From: Streptomyces sp. NBC_01197
GTDB taxonomy: Bacteria > Actinomycetota > Actinomycetes > Streptomycetales > Streptomycetaceae
NCBI RefSeq assembly: GCF_036010505.1
Contig: NZ_CP108569.1
Span: 1,800,001-1,864,000, forward strand
Direction: 5' to 3'
Length of the DNA stretch: 64,000 bases
Positions 54,495 through 63,339 of this stretch are shown here, one piece after another. Under the pieces are notes generated by a model. That model was given only the letters and a program-made list of their open reading frames with translations. It was not told where the DNA came from and searched no databases. Position 1 is the stretch's first letter. Every line of letters begins with the position of its first letter. Made by a program: the position numbers and the translations under genes.

Positions 54495-55826
54495 ATGACC
54501 GCTGTTCCGCAGGAGCGCCGCGTCGTCACCGCCATCCCCGGCCCGAAGTCGCAGGAGCTGCAGGCCCGTCGCAACGCGACGGTCGCATCGGGTGTCGGCT
54601 CCGTGCTGCCGGTCTTCACGACCCGCGCGGGCGGCGGCATCATCGAGGACGTCGACGGCAACCGCCTCATCGACTTCGGTTCCGGCATCGCCGTGACCTC
54701 CGTGGGCGCGTCCGCCGAGGCCGTCGTGCGCCGGGCGTCCGCGCAGCTCGCCGAGTTCACCCACAGCTGTTTCATGGTGACCCCGTACGAGGGGTACGTC
54801 GAGGTCTGTGAGGCGCTCGCGGAGCTGACCCCGGGCGACCACGCCAAGAAGTCGGCGCTCTTCAACTCCGGCGCCGAGGCAGTCGAGAACGCCGTGAAGA
54901 TCGCCCGCGCTTACACCAAGCGCCAGGCCGTCGTCGTCTTCGACCACGGCTACCACGGCCGCACCAACCTCACGATGGCGCTGACCGCGAAGAACATGCC
55001 GTACAAGAACGGCTTCGGCCCGTTCGCGCCCGAGGTCTACCGGGTGCCCGTGGCGTACGGCTACCGCTGGCCGAGCGGCCCGGAGAACGCCGGCGCCGAG
55101 GCGTCCGCCCAGGCCATCGACATGATCAACAAGCAGATCGGCGCGGAGAACGTCGCGGCGATCATCATCGAGCCGGTCCTCGGCGAGGGCGGCTTCATCG
55201 AGCCCGCCAAGGGCTTCCTGCCCGCCGTCGCGCAGTTCGCCAAGGACAACGGCATCGTCTTCGTGGCCGACGAGATCCAGTCCGGCTTCTGCCGCACCGG
55301 CCAGTGGTTCGCGTGTGAGGACGAGGGCATCGTCCCCGACCTGATCACCACCGCCAAGGGCATCGCGGGCGGTCTGCCGCTCTCCGCGGTGACCGGCCGC
55401 GCCGAGATCATGGACGCCGCGCACTCCGGCGGCCTCGGCGGCACGTACGGCGGCAACCCGGTCGCCTGTGCCGGCGCCCTCGGCTCGATCGAGACGATGA
55501 AGGAGCTGGACCTCAACGCGAAGGCCCGGCGCATCGAGGAGATCATGAAGGCGCGGCTGACGGCCGTCCAGGAGAAGTACGACATCATCGGCGACATCCG
55601 CGGCCGTGGCGCGATGATCGCGGTCGAGCTGGTGAAGTCGGGCACGAAGGACCCCAACCCGGAGGCGACGGCGGCTCTGGCCAAGGCGTGCCACGCGGTG
55701 GGTCTGCTGGTGCTGACCTGCGGCACCTACGGCAACGTGCTGCGCTTCCTGCCCCCGCTGGTCATCGGCGAGGACCTGCTCAACGAGGGTCTGGACCTGC
55801 TGGAGCAGGCCTTCGCGGGCGTGTGA
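54495..55826 (+). CDS. gabT: 4-aminobutyrate-2-oxoglutarate transaminase
   Basis: 443 residues, class III PLP aminotransferase that converts GABA to succinate semialdehyde. GSGIAVTSVGASAEAVVRRA, FNSGAEAVENAVKIARAYTKRQAVVVFDHGYHGRTNLTMALT, VADEIQSGF and the PLP lysine in ITTAKGIAGGLPLSAVTGRAEI (K288) are present. AGGAG seven bases before the ATG. It is the GABA-degrading partner of the aldehyde dehydrogenase/PucR pair and of the polyamine operon to the right. Confidence 0.96.
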   Translation: MTAVPQERRVVTAIPGPKSQELQARRNATVASGVGSVLPVFTTRAGGGIIEDVDGNRLIDFGSGIAVTSVGASAEAVVRRASAQLAEFTHSCFMVTPYEGYVEVCEALAELTPGDHAKKSALFNSGAEAVENAVKIARAYTKRQAVVVFDHGYHGRTNLTMALTAKNMPYKNGFGPFAPEVYRVPVAYGYRWPSGPENAGAEASAQAIDMINKQIGAENVAAIIIEPVLGEGGFIEPAKGFLPAVAQFAKDNGIVFVADEIQSGFCRTGQWFACEDEGIVPDLITTAKGIAGGLPLSAVTGRAEIMDAAHSGGLGGTYGGNPVACAGALGSIETMKELDLNAKARRIEEIMKARLTAVQEKYDIIGDIRGRGAMIAVELVKSGTKDPNPEATAALAKACHAVGLLVLTCGTYGNVLRFLPPLVIGEDLLNEGLDLLEQAFAGV

Positions 55827-55928
55827 CCTCCAGTAACGGGCGGGGCGTGTGAAGAACGTGTGGGGGGGCGATGGCGGGATGCGATTCCGGCTGTCGGCCC
55901 CCTTTCCCCTGCCGTACGGTTCTGACAG

Positions 55929-56750
55929 ATGAGAGAAACACCTCGCTCACGGGTGACTGTGGGCGATCCCAGGCAAGGGCCTCCCCAGCTCGCGCCTGGT
56001 CGTGCCTTCGCGCACACCACCGGAGCTTCGGGCTCCGGATCTCCTCACCGATCGGATGGCCGCCCGCCCCACACCCCCCGGGGCGCGCGGCACACCGGTC
56101 CAGGCGGCCGCCCCGGAACTACCCCCCCTGTTCCCGGGCGGCCGGCTTCTCTCTCCGAACTGCGACGCGTGCTGCTCTCCGCGTTCGGCTGCGTTCTCCT
56201 CTTCGCACTCATCACCTGGCAGGTCCTGGTCCGCGGGCCCCTGCTGCGGCTGGATGTGCGCGTGGACCACTACATCGTCGGCACCGGCCCGGGATGGCTC
56301 AGCGGCGCCCTCTCCGACCTGGGCAACACAGAGGTGGCGCCACCTGTCCTGGTGGTGGCGATGGCGTACGCCCTGTGGCGCGGCAGCCGCCGGGACGTGC
56401 TGGCCGCCGCCCTGGCGATGGCCGCGGTGCCGGCCCTGGTGGTACCGCTGAAGCTCTGGACAGCCCGGCCGGGGCCGCTCGACCCGTCCACCGGGTACTT
56501 CCCCTCGGGCCACTCGGCCACCGCGATGGTGGCGTACGGAGGGGCCGCGCTGCTCCTCGTGCCGTACGTCCGGCGGAACTGGCCGGTGCCCGTCGCCGTA
56601 ATCCTGACGGTGGCGACGGGCACCGGTCTTCTCCTGCACGGCTACCACTGGCCACTCGACGTGCTGGCGAGCTGGCTCCTGTGCGGGGCTCTGCTGCTGG
56701 TCACTGCCAGCTGTATGCGTCGAAGTTCTTCGCGAACTCCTGATTGCTGA
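55929..56750 (+). CDS. PAP2-family phosphatase with altered C-terminus
   Basis: About 273 residues if the ATG at 55929 is the start; the first 75 residues are Pro/Arg/Gly-rich and the true start may be further in. About five membrane helices. PAP2 motifs: KLWTARPGP, FPSGHSATA and the late HGYHWPLDV. It is likely an undecaprenyl- or phosphatidyl-phosphate phosphatase. The last 15 codons (after LLLVTAS) read antisense through the end of the chitinase remnant, so the native C-terminus was lost or changed by the rearrangement. Confidence 0.8.
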   Translation: MRETPRSRVTVGDPRQGPPQLAPGRAFAHTTGASGSGSPHRSDGRPPHTPRGARHTGPGGRPGTTPPVPGRPASLSELRRVLLSAFGCVLLFALITWQVLVRGPLLRLDVRVDHYIVGTGPGWLSGALSDLGNTEVAPPVLVVAMAYALWRGSRRDVLAAALAMAAVPALVVPLKLWTARPGPLDPSTGYFPSGHSATAMVAYGGAALLLVPYVRRNWPVPVAVILTVATGTGLLLHGYHWPLDVLASWLLCGALLLVTASCMRRSSSRTPDC

Positions 56751-56920
56751 ACAGGGTCCCAGTCGACGGACCAGGCCATCAGCCCGCGCAGTCCCGGCCA
56801 GGTCCCGTGGGTCGCGCAGGAGCCGCAGCCGGACGTTTCACAACTGCCTCCGGGCATGGGGGGATTGAGGTGGTGAAGCGCGCCCAACGTGGTCCAGACC
56901 AATTGGACTGTCAAGGTTTC
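56701..56920 (-). pseudogene. Remnant of a chitinase gene (promoter, start region and last codons)
   Basis: On the minus strand a chitinase-type promoter (TTGACA plus DasR-like site) is followed by GGAGG and a GTG (56841-56839) with only a few codons. The sequence then jumps to the C-terminal end of a secreted chitinase-like protein: GTWPGLRGLMAWSVDWD in one frame, then, one base out of frame at a CCC run, LFSNQEFAKNFDAYSWQ and a TGA at 56703-56701. Removing one C restores a single C-terminal reading. The catalytic domain and almost the whole coding region are missing. Related gene position (between the PAP2 and small 56941 genes) matches the chitinase locus I recall in other Streptomyces. 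Confidence 0.75.
56888..56903. promoter_or_regulatory. DasR-type responsive element (dre) of the lost chitinase
   Basis: The minus strand reads ATTGGTCTGGACCACG, 13 of 16 matches to the DasR consensus ACTGGTCTAGACCACT. It lies between a -35 TTGACA (56914-56909) and a weak -10 CACGTT (56891-56886), as in chitin-induced promoters. Confidence 0.7.
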
Positions 56921-56940
56921 ACACACCCACCGGCGGTGGT

Positions 56941-57408
56941 TCAGACCAGACCGTCACCAATGTCGCCCGCCCGGAGCGCGGCTGCCTCGTGCATCGCCAT
57001 CTCCAGCAGCGCCGGGTCGGTGAGGGTGCCCTCGGCATCCGGCGGGACGAGCCAGCGCACCCCGCCGGACACCCGGCCCGGCTGCGGCACCACGATCCAG
57101 GTGCCGCTGCCCGCGCCGCGCACGCCGGTGCCGATCCAGCGCGCTGCCGTCCCCGCCGGTACGAAGAAGCCCATGCTGGCCTCCCCGAAATCCGCCAGCA
57201 CCGGCCCCGGCCGGTCGATGAGCCGGGACAGCACGTCCAGGGTCGGATAGCCCAGCTCCCCCGGAACGATGAGGACGTCCCAGCGCACCCCGGCGGGCAG
57301 GAGGGCCACCCCGTGCGGGTCGCGTTCCCATGCCCGCCGGCACGCGCCGGGATCCGGCGCCACCGAAGCGAGCCACTCCACTGCGGTCCTTGCCTCCGAG
57401 CCAGCCAT
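56941..57408 (-). CDS. Small protein resembling bifunctional primase/polymerase N-terminal proteins
   Basis: 155 residues, ATG with GGAGG seven bases upstream. AVEWLASVAPDPGACRRAWERDPHGVALLPAGVRWDVLIVPGELGYPTLDVL and GFFVPAGTAARW resemble the short Streptomyces proteins annotated as primase/polymerase-like (DUF in that superfamily). The catalytic Asp pair of true primases is not evident. Function unknown. It stands alone between the chitinase remnant and the polyamine operon. Confidence 0.75.
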   Translation of the reverse strand: MAGSEARTAVEWLASVAPDPGACRRAWERDPHGVALLPAGVRWDVLIVPGELGYPTLDVLSRLIDRPGPVLADFGEASMGFFVPAGTAARWIGTGVRGAGSGTWIVVPQPGRVSGGVRWLVPPDAEGTLTDPALLEMAMHEAAALRAGDIGDGLV

Positions 57409-57526
57409 CGCCCGGCCTCCATTCGTACGCGCGGATGTGCGTGCACGGGGAGAGAGCGGGGTCAGGGCACTTCATGACGCGGGTTCGACCACCCAATGAC
57501 AGTGAGGTGGGTCACAGGCCGACCGG

Positions 57527-57598
57527 GAGCCGTGGGACCAGGCCGAGCCGTGGGACCGGCCGGAGCCGTGGGACCGGCCGGAGCCGTGGGACCGGCCG
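57527..57598. repeat. 18-base tandem repeat, four copies, after the FAD oxidoreductase gene
   Basis: Units at 57527, 57545, 57563 and 57581. The last three are identical (GAGCCGTGGGACCGGCCG) and the first differs at four positions. The array begins 25 bases beyond the stop of the oxidoreductase gene. Confidence 0.9.
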
Positions 57599-57622
57599 GA
57601 TCAAGGCACGGTCAAGGCTGGA

Positions 57623-59041
57623 TCAGGAATCGAATCCGAGACCGAGGCGGTCCATCGACTTGAGCCAGAGATTGCGCCGGCCGCCGTTCTCATCCGCCCG
57701 CGCCAGCGACCACTTCGTCAGCCCGATGCCCGCCCAGGCGAACGGCTCGGGCGGGAACGGCAGTGGCTTACTCCGCACCATCTCCAGGCGGGTGCGCTCC
57801 GTGTCGGCCCCCGAGAGCAGGTCGAGCATCACATCGCCGCCGAACCGGGTGGCTCCGACGCCGAGGCCGGTGAAGCCCGCGGCATAGGCGACGCGCCCGC
57901 CGTGCGCTGTACCGAAGAAGGCCGAGAACCGCGAGCAGGTGTCGATCGCGCCGCCCCACGCATGGCTGAAGCGGACCCCTTCGAGCTGCGGGAAGCAGGT
58001 GAAGAAGTGCTCGGCGAGGGTCAGATAGGTGGCCGGGCGCTGGTCGAGTTCGGCGCTCAGCCTGCCGCCGTACGGATAGATCGCGTCGTAGCCGCCCCAC
58101 AGGATGCGGTGGTCGGCGGTCAGCCGGAAGTAGTGGAACTGGTTGGCGCTGTCACCGAGCCCCTGCCGGCCCCGCCAGCCGATCGACGCCAGCTGTTCGC
58201 CGGAGAGCGGCTCGGTCATCAGCGCGTAGTCGTAGACCGGGACGGTGTACGGGCGTACCCGCTTGACCAGCGAGGGGAAGATGTTCGTGCCCAGCGCCAC
58301 CTGCCGGGCGCAGACCCTGCCGTACGGGGTACGGACGTCCATCCCCGGTCCTGAGCGCACCAGGTCGAGGCCGCGGGTGCGCTCGTACATCCGGACGCCG
58401 AGGTCCAGGCAGGCACGCTTGAGCCCCCAGGCCAGCTTGGCCGGATGCAGCATCGCGACGCCGCGCCGGTCCCAGAGCCCGGCCAGGAAGGTCGGCGAGT
58501 CCACCTCGGCCCGTAGGGCGTCCTGGTCGAGGAACTCCAGGCCCCCGAAGCCGAGTTCGGCGGTCTCCCGGTGCCAGTCGCGCAGCTCATCGGCCTGGTG
58601 CGGCCGGGTGGCGACATCGATCTCGCCGGTGCGCTCGAAGTCGCAGTCGATCCCGTACCGGGCGACGGTGTCCTCGATGGCGTCGAGGTTGCGCGCGCCC
58701 AGCTGCTCCAGCTGCTTGATCTCGCCGGGCCAGCGTTCGAGACCGTTGGCGAGACCGTGGGTCAGGGAGGCGGCGCAGAAGCCGCCATTGCGGCCCGAGG
58801 CCGCCCAGCCCACCTCGTTGCCCTCGATGAGGACCACGTCCAGGCCGGGGTCGCGCTCCTTGGCGAGCAGCGCGGTCCACAGACCGCTGTAACCGCCGCC
58901 GACGACGAGGAGGTCACAGCTGACGTCACCGGTGAGGGCGGGCAGTACGGCGGGCTTGCCGGGGTCCTCCAGCCAGAACGACACGGGTTCGGCGTCGGCG
59001 AGCGATGCGGCAAGTGCACGGGTCATGGCAGCTGGGGCCAT
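57623..59041 (-). CDS. FAD-dependent amine oxidase, PuuB-like
   Basis: 472 residues from the ATG at 59041, with AAGGAG eight bases upstream; the frame continues much further upstream but only through the permease genes. A DAO-family flavoprotein: CDLLVVGGGYSGLWTALLA (GxGxxG near 48-53), ASGRNGGFCAASLTHG, and the late FSHAWGGAIDTC and FTGLGVGATRFGGDV. The pattern fits gamma-glutamylputrescine oxidase and related enzymes. It is last in a polyamine uptake operon. Confidence 0.9.
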   Translation of the reverse strand: MAPAAMTRALAASLADAEPVSFWLEDPGKPAVLPALTGDVSCDLLVVGGGYSGLWTALLAKERDPGLDVVLIEGNEVGWAASGRNGGFCAASLTHGLANGLERWPGEIKQLEQLGARNLDAIEDTVARYGIDCDFERTGEIDVATRPHQADELRDWHRETAELGFGGLEFLDQDALRAEVDSPTFLAGLWDRRGVAMLHPAKLAWGLKRACLDLGVRMYERTRGLDLVRSGPGMDVRTPYGRVCARQVALGTNIFPSLVKRVRPYTVPVYDYALMTEPLSGEQLASIGWRGRQGLGDSANQFHYFRLTADHRILWGGYDAIYPYGGRLSAELDQRPATYLTLAEHFFTCFPQLEGVRFSHAWGGAIDTCSRFSAFFGTAHGGRVAYAAGFTGLGVGATRFGGDVMLDLLSGADTERTRLEMVRSKPLPFPPEPFAWAGIGLTKWSLARADENGGRRNLWLKSMDRLGLGFDS

Positions 59042-59057
59042 GGGTTCCACTCCTTCG

Positions 59058-59103
59058 GGTCCTGCTCGGTGCGGTGTTCCGGTCCTGCTCAGTGCGGTGT
59101 GCT
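59058..59103. repeat. 23-base tandem duplication at the potC-type stop codon
   Basis: Unit 1 at 59058-59080 and unit 2 at 59081-59103 share GGTCCTGCTC.GTGCGGTGT (one to three differences). Unit 2 contains the stop codon of the permease gene (59089-59091). Confidence 0.75.
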
Positions 59104-59898
59104 GTTCTTCCGGCGGTTGCTGATGAGCTGGCCGCCGAGTACCACCAGCACCGCGATGACGAACATCGCCGTGCCGATGACGTTGATCTGTACAGGGGTA
59201 CCGCGCTGGGCCGAACCCCAGACGTACATGGGGAAGGTCACGGTCGACCCCGCGTTGAAGTTGGTGATGATGAAGTCGTCGAAGGAGAGCGAGAAGGCGA
59301 GCAGCGCGCCCGCCGCGATGCCGGGCGACACGATCGGCAGGGTGACCCGCAGGAAGGTCTGCACCGGGCTCGCGTAGAGGTCGCGCGCGGCTTCCTCCAG
59401 CCGCGGGTCCATGGACATCACCCGGGCCTTGACCGCGGTGACCACGAAGCTCAGGCAGAACATGATGTGCGCGATGAGGATGGTCCAGAAGCCCAGCTGG
59501 GCACCCATGTTGAGGAACAGGGTGAGCAGCGAGGCGGCCATCACGACCTCGGGCATCGCCATCGGCAGGAAGATCAGCGAGTTGATCGCGCCGCGCGCCC
59601 GGAACCGGTAGCGGACCAGGGCGAACGCGATCATCGTGCCGAGCATGGTGGAGCCGATCGTCGCCCAGACCGCGATCTCCAGCGAGAGGTTCAGCGAGCC
59701 GCAGATGTCGGCGACCCCGCAGGGGTCCTTCCAGGCGTCCAGCGAGAACCGCTGCCAGCTGATGTTGAAGCGCCCGTTGGGCTTGTTGAAGGAGAAGACC
59801 ATCACGACGACGTTGGGCAGGATCAGATAGGCGAGTGTGATCAGCCCGGCGACGGTGACGAGATTGCGGCGCAGCCAGCGCGTGGAGTTCCTCAGCAT
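59089..59898 (-). CDS. Spermidine/putrescine ABC transporter permease, PotC type
   Basis: 269 residues, six helices. EEAARDLYASPVQTFLRVTLPIVSPGIAAG is the EAA coupling loop; FMLPNVVVMVFSFNKPNGR-like N-terminus is typical of PotC. Its ATG overlaps the upstream stop by one base. It pairs with the PotB-type permease. Confidence 0.94.
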   Translation of the reverse strand: MLRNSTRWLRRNLVTVAGLITLAYLILPNVVVMVFSFNKPNGRFNISWQRFSLDAWKDPCGVADICGSLNLSLEIAVWATIGSTMLGTMIAFALVRYRFRARGAINSLIFLPMAMPEVVMAASLLTLFLNMGAQLGFWTILIAHIMFCLSFVVTAVKARVMSMDPRLEEAARDLYASPVQTFLRVTLPIVSPGIAAGALLAFSLSFDDFIITNFNAGSTVTFPMYVWGSAQRGTPVQINVIGTAMFVIAVLVVLGGQLISNRRKNSTPH

Positions 59899-60830
59899 CA
59901 GACCAGGTCCTCCGTGCCGGATCGGCGGATGTAGACGGTGACCATGACCAGCACGATCGCCATGAGGATGAAGGAGAGCGCGGCCGCCGTCGGATAGTCG
60001 AGCACCCGCAGGAACTGCGACTGGATGACGCTGCCCACCATCTTGGTGTCGGTCGAGCCGAGCAGCTCGGAGTTGACGTAGTCACCGGCCGCCGGAATGA
60101 AGGTGAGCAGGGTGCCGGAGACGACGCCCGGCATGGAGAGCGGGAAGGTCACCTTGCGGAAGGTGGTGGCCGGGGTGGCGTAGAGGTCGCCCGCCGCTTC
60201 GTGCAGCCGCCCGTCGATCCGCTCCAGCGAGGTGTAGAGCGGCAGGATCATGAACGGCAGGAAGTTGTAGGTGAGTCCGCAGACCACGGCCATGGGCGTG
60301 GCCAGCACCCGGCTGCCGTCGGTCCACCCGAGCCAGCTGGTCACATCGAGGATGTGCAGGGTGTTCAGGACGCCCACGACCGGACCGCCGTCGGCCAGGA
60401 TCGTCTTCCAGGCGAGCGTGCGGATCAGGAAGCTCGTGAAGAACGGCGCGATGACCAGGATCAGCACCACATTGCGCCAGCGGCCCGCCTTGAAGGCGAT
60501 GAGGTACGAGAGCGGGTACCCGAGCAGCAGACAGAGCACCGTCGCGGTGCCCGCGTACAGCAGGGAGCGGATGAACTGCGGGTAGTACTCGTGCAGCGCG
60601 TCCCAGTACGTCTGGAAGTGCCAGGTGACCTGGAAGCCGTCCTCCAGCGAACCCGTCTGCACCGATGTCGACGCCTGGTAGACCATCGGCAGCGCGAAGA
60701 AGACCAGCAGCCAGATGATGCCGGGCAGCAGCAGCCAGTAGGGTACGAGCCGCTTGCGGACCGGGGGCTTGCGTACGGCGCCGGCCTCCTCCGCGGGGGC
60801 CTCGGCGAGCGGGGCCTCGGTGACGGTCAC
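59898..60830 (-). CDS. Spermidine/putrescine ABC transporter permease, PotB type
   Basis: 310 residues. The GTG start overlaps the ATPase stop (GTGA). An N-terminal charged stretch is followed by LLPGIIWLLVFFALPMVYQAS, then five more helices and the EAA loop LHEAAGDLYATPATTFRKVTFPLSMPGV. It forms the channel with the PotC-type protein. Confidence 0.94.
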   Translation of the reverse strand: MTVTEAPLAEAPAEEAGAVRKPPVRKRLVPYWLLLPGIIWLLVFFALPMVYQASTSVQTGSLEDGFQVTWHFQTYWDALHEYYPQFIRSLLYAGTATVLCLLLGYPLSYLIAFKAGRWRNVVLILVIAPFFTSFLIRTLAWKTILADGGPVVGVLNTLHILDVTSWLGWTDGSRVLATPMAVVCGLTYNFLPFMILPLYTSLERIDGRLHEAAGDLYATPATTFRKVTFPLSMPGVVSGTLLTFIPAAGDYVNSELLGSTDTKMVGSVIQSQFLRVLDYPTAAALSFILMAIVLVMVTVYIRRSGTEDLV

Positions 60831-61978
60831 GCGGCCTCCTCCCCGGCGCCCGACTTGCCGGCGTCGACCGCCTGGTCGGCGTCGAGGCCGAACGAGTGCC
60901 CGGGGTTCCAGTGCAGGACGACATCCGCCCCCGGCGACAGCCGGGAGTCGCGCTCGACGTTCTGTACGTAGACCTCCAGACCGGGGCAGACCGGGCTGTC
61001 GATGACGTACTGCGTGGAGACCCCGATGAAGCTGGAGTCGGCTATGCGTCCGCTGATGCGGTTGCGGCCGTCGGCTATCTCCGCCGCGTCGTCCGCGTGC
61101 ACCAGGGCGATCTTCTCGGGCCGCACCCCGACGAGCAGCTTGTCACCGGCGCTGGTGGCGGCCTTGCAGCGGTCGGCGGGCAGCCGGAGCTTGGCCCCCG
61201 ACGCCAGGACGGTGATGTCGGCCCCTGCCTCGACGACTTCGGCCTCGATGAGGTTCGAGGTACCGAGGAAGTTCGCGACGAAGGTGGTGTTCGGGTTCTC
61301 GTACAGCTCGGCGGGAGCGCCCAGTTGCTCGACCCGGCCGCCGTTCATCACCGCGACGGTGTCGGCCATGGTCATGGCCTCCTCCTGGTCGTGGGTGACA
61401 TGGACGAAGGTGATGCCGACCTCGGTCTGGATGCGCTTGAGCTCCAGCTGCATCTGGCGGCGCAGCTTCAGGTCGAGAGCGCCGAGCGGCTCGTCGAGCA
61501 GCAGCACCTGCGGGTGGTTGATGAGCGCCCGGGCGACGGCGACGCGCTGCTGCTGGCCGCCGGAGAGCTGGTGCGGTTTGCGGTGCGCGAAGTCCCCGAG
61601 CTGGACGAGGTCGAGCATGTCGCCGACCTGCTTCTTGACGGTCTTGATGCCGCGCCTGCGCAGCCCGAAGGCGATGTTCTCGGTCACGTCGAGGTGCGGG
61701 AAGAGCGCGTACGACTGGAAGACCGTGTTGACCGGGCGTTTGTAGGGGGGCAGATCGGTGACGTCCCGGTCGCCGAGCCGGACGGTGCCGGTGGTGGGGT
61801 CCTCCAGTCCTGCGATCATCCGCAGGGTGGTGGTCTTTCCGCAGCCGGAGGCGCCGAGTAGCGCGAAGAAGGAGCCCTGCGGGACGGTCAGGTCCAGCGG
61901 GTGCACCGCGGTGAAGGACCCGTAGGTCTTGCTGATCCCGGCGAGGCGGACGTCGCCGCCTTCATTCGTCTGTGTCAT
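60827..61978 (-). CDS. Spermidine/putrescine ABC transporter ATPase, PotA type
   Basis: 383 residues. Walker A GASGCGKTT (42-50), signature LSGGQQQRVAVARAL, Walker B VLLLDEPLGALD, and a C-terminal TOBE domain from about 290. It powers uptake by the two permeases with the solute-binding protein. A 95-base gap separates it from the upstream gene. Confidence 0.95.
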   Translation of the reverse strand: MTQTNEGGDVRLAGISKTYGSFTAVHPLDLTVPQGSFFALLGASGCGKTTTLRMIAGLEDPTTGTVRLGDRDVTDLPPYKRPVNTVFQSYALFPHLDVTENIAFGLRRRGIKTVKKQVGDMLDLVQLGDFAHRKPHQLSGGQQQRVAVARALINHPQVLLLDEPLGALDLKLRRQMQLELKRIQTEVGITFVHVTHDQEEAMTMADTVAVMNGGRVEQLGAPAELYENPNTTFVANFLGTSNLIEAEVVEAGADITVLASGAKLRLPADRCKAATSAGDKLLVGVRPEKIALVHADDAAEIADGRNRISGRIADSSFIGVSTQYVIDSPVCPGLEVYVQNVERDSRLSPGADVVLHWNPGHSFGLDADQAVDAGKSGAGEEAA

Positions 61979-62073
61979 GGGTACGGTCCCGGGGGTCGTG
62001 GGAACAGAGGGGGAGCTGAGAGAGCAGAGGGGGCGGTGGGGCTGGAGAGTCCTGGGGGCCGCGCGGTTCCGGA

Positions 62074-63321
62074 TCAGGCCCCGATCAGCCTGGAGAACTT
62101 CTCCTCGTACGCCGCGTCTTCCTTGCTGGAGAGCGAGCGGAAGGAGTGCGACCGGGCGGTCATCGCCTTATCGGGGAGGATCAGCTGGTTGGCCGCCAGT
62201 TCGGGGGCGATCTTCGCGAGCTCCCCGCGGATACCGTCCACCGGGGAGAGGTAGTTGATGTACGCGGTGAGCTTCGCGGCGACGGCTGGCTCGTAGTAGT
62301 AGTCCATCAGCCGCTCGGCGTTGGAGGTGTGGCGCGCGTTGGCCGGAACCATCATGTTGTCGCTGGAAGTCAGGTAACCGGCGGTGGGGATCGCGTACTT
62401 GACATGCGGGTTGTCGTTCTGGAGCTGGGTGATGTCACCGCCCCAGGCGAGGCAGGCGGCGATGTCGCCCTTGTCCAGGTCACTGATGTAGTCGTTGCCG
62501 GTGAAGCGGCGTATCTGCTTGGTGTCGACGCCCTTCTGGAGGCGGCCGATCGCGGCGTCGAAGTCGGCGTCGGTGATCTTCGCCGGGTCCTTGCCCATGT
62601 CGAGCAGCGTCATCCCGACCGAGTCGCGCATCTCCGAGAGGAAACCCACCCGCCCCTTGAGTCTGGGGTCGTCGAGGAGCTGGGTGACGGAGTCGACCTT
62701 GCGGCCGCCGGTCGCCTTCGTGTTGTAGGCGATGACGGTGGGGACACCGGCCCAGGGGTACGAGTAGACGCGGCCCGGATCCCAGTCGGGGTCGCGGAAC
62801 TGTGGGGAGAGGTTCGCGTACGCGTGCGGGAGCAGCGACGCGTCGAGCCGTTCCACCCAGCCGAACCGGATCAGCCTGGCGGCCAGCCAGTCGGTGAGGA
62901 TGATGAGGTCCCGTCCGGTGTCCTGGCCGGCCGCGAGCTGCGGCTTGATCTTGCCGAAGAACTCGACGTTGTCGTTGATGTCCTCGGTGTAGTTGACCTT
63001 GATCCCGGTGCGCTTGGTGAACCCCTCCAGGGTGGGCCGGTGCTTTCCGTCGTCGGTGACGTCCACATACTCGGTCCAGTTGGAGAAGTTGATCACCTTC
63101 TCCGCGGCCGAGTGGTCGTCGGAGGCCGGGGCCCCGCCGTCGCGTTTGGCGGCGGGGATACCGCAGCCGGTGAGAGCGGCGAGGCCCCCGAGCGTGAGGG
63201 CGCCTGCGCCGGTGGCGCGCAGGAGCGATCGGCGGGCGACGGGCCCGCCGCCACGGGCCAGGGTGCGGCGCGTGGCGGCCAGCTGGGCCGGGGAGAGACG
63301 GTCTGGCTCGAACTGCTCCAT
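62074..63321 (-). CDS. Spermidine/putrescine-binding lipoprotein, PotD type
   Basis: 415 residues. A twin-arginine motif RRSLLR (30-35) followed by a lipobox ALTGC (C53), so it is probably a Tat-exported lipoprotein. The mature domain has NFSNWTEYVD, TYTEDINDN-like GIKVNYTEDINDN, PYAWGVPTVIAYN and WGGDITQLQ, typical of polyamine-binding PotD/PotF proteins. It follows the aldehyde dehydrogenase by 18 bases. Confidence 0.93.
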   Translation of the reverse strand: MEQFEPDRLSPAQLAATRRTLARGGGPVARRSLLRATGAGALTLGGLAALTGCGIPAAKRDGGAPASDDHSAAEKVINFSNWTEYVDVTDDGKHRPTLEGFTKRTGIKVNYTEDINDNVEFFGKIKPQLAAGQDTGRDLIILTDWLAARLIRFGWVERLDASLLPHAYANLSPQFRDPDWDPGRVYSYPWAGVPTVIAYNTKATGGRKVDSVTQLLDDPRLKGRVGFLSEMRDSVGMTLLDMGKDPAKITDADFDAAIGRLQKGVDTKQIRRFTGNDYISDLDKGDIAACLAWGGDITQLQNDNPHVKYAIPTAGYLTSSDNMMVPANARHTSNAERLMDYYYEPAVAAKLTAYINYLSPVDGIRGELAKIAPELAANQLILPDKAMTARSHSFRSLSSKEDAAYEEKFSRLIGA

Positions 63322-63339
63322 GGGCTCTGTGCCCTTTCT

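Noticed and set aside
59042..60085. N-terminal extension of the PuuB-like oxidase frame into the permease genes
   Set aside because: The in-frame extension overlaps two well-supported permease genes. The ATG at 59041 has a good ribosome site and begins the family sequence.
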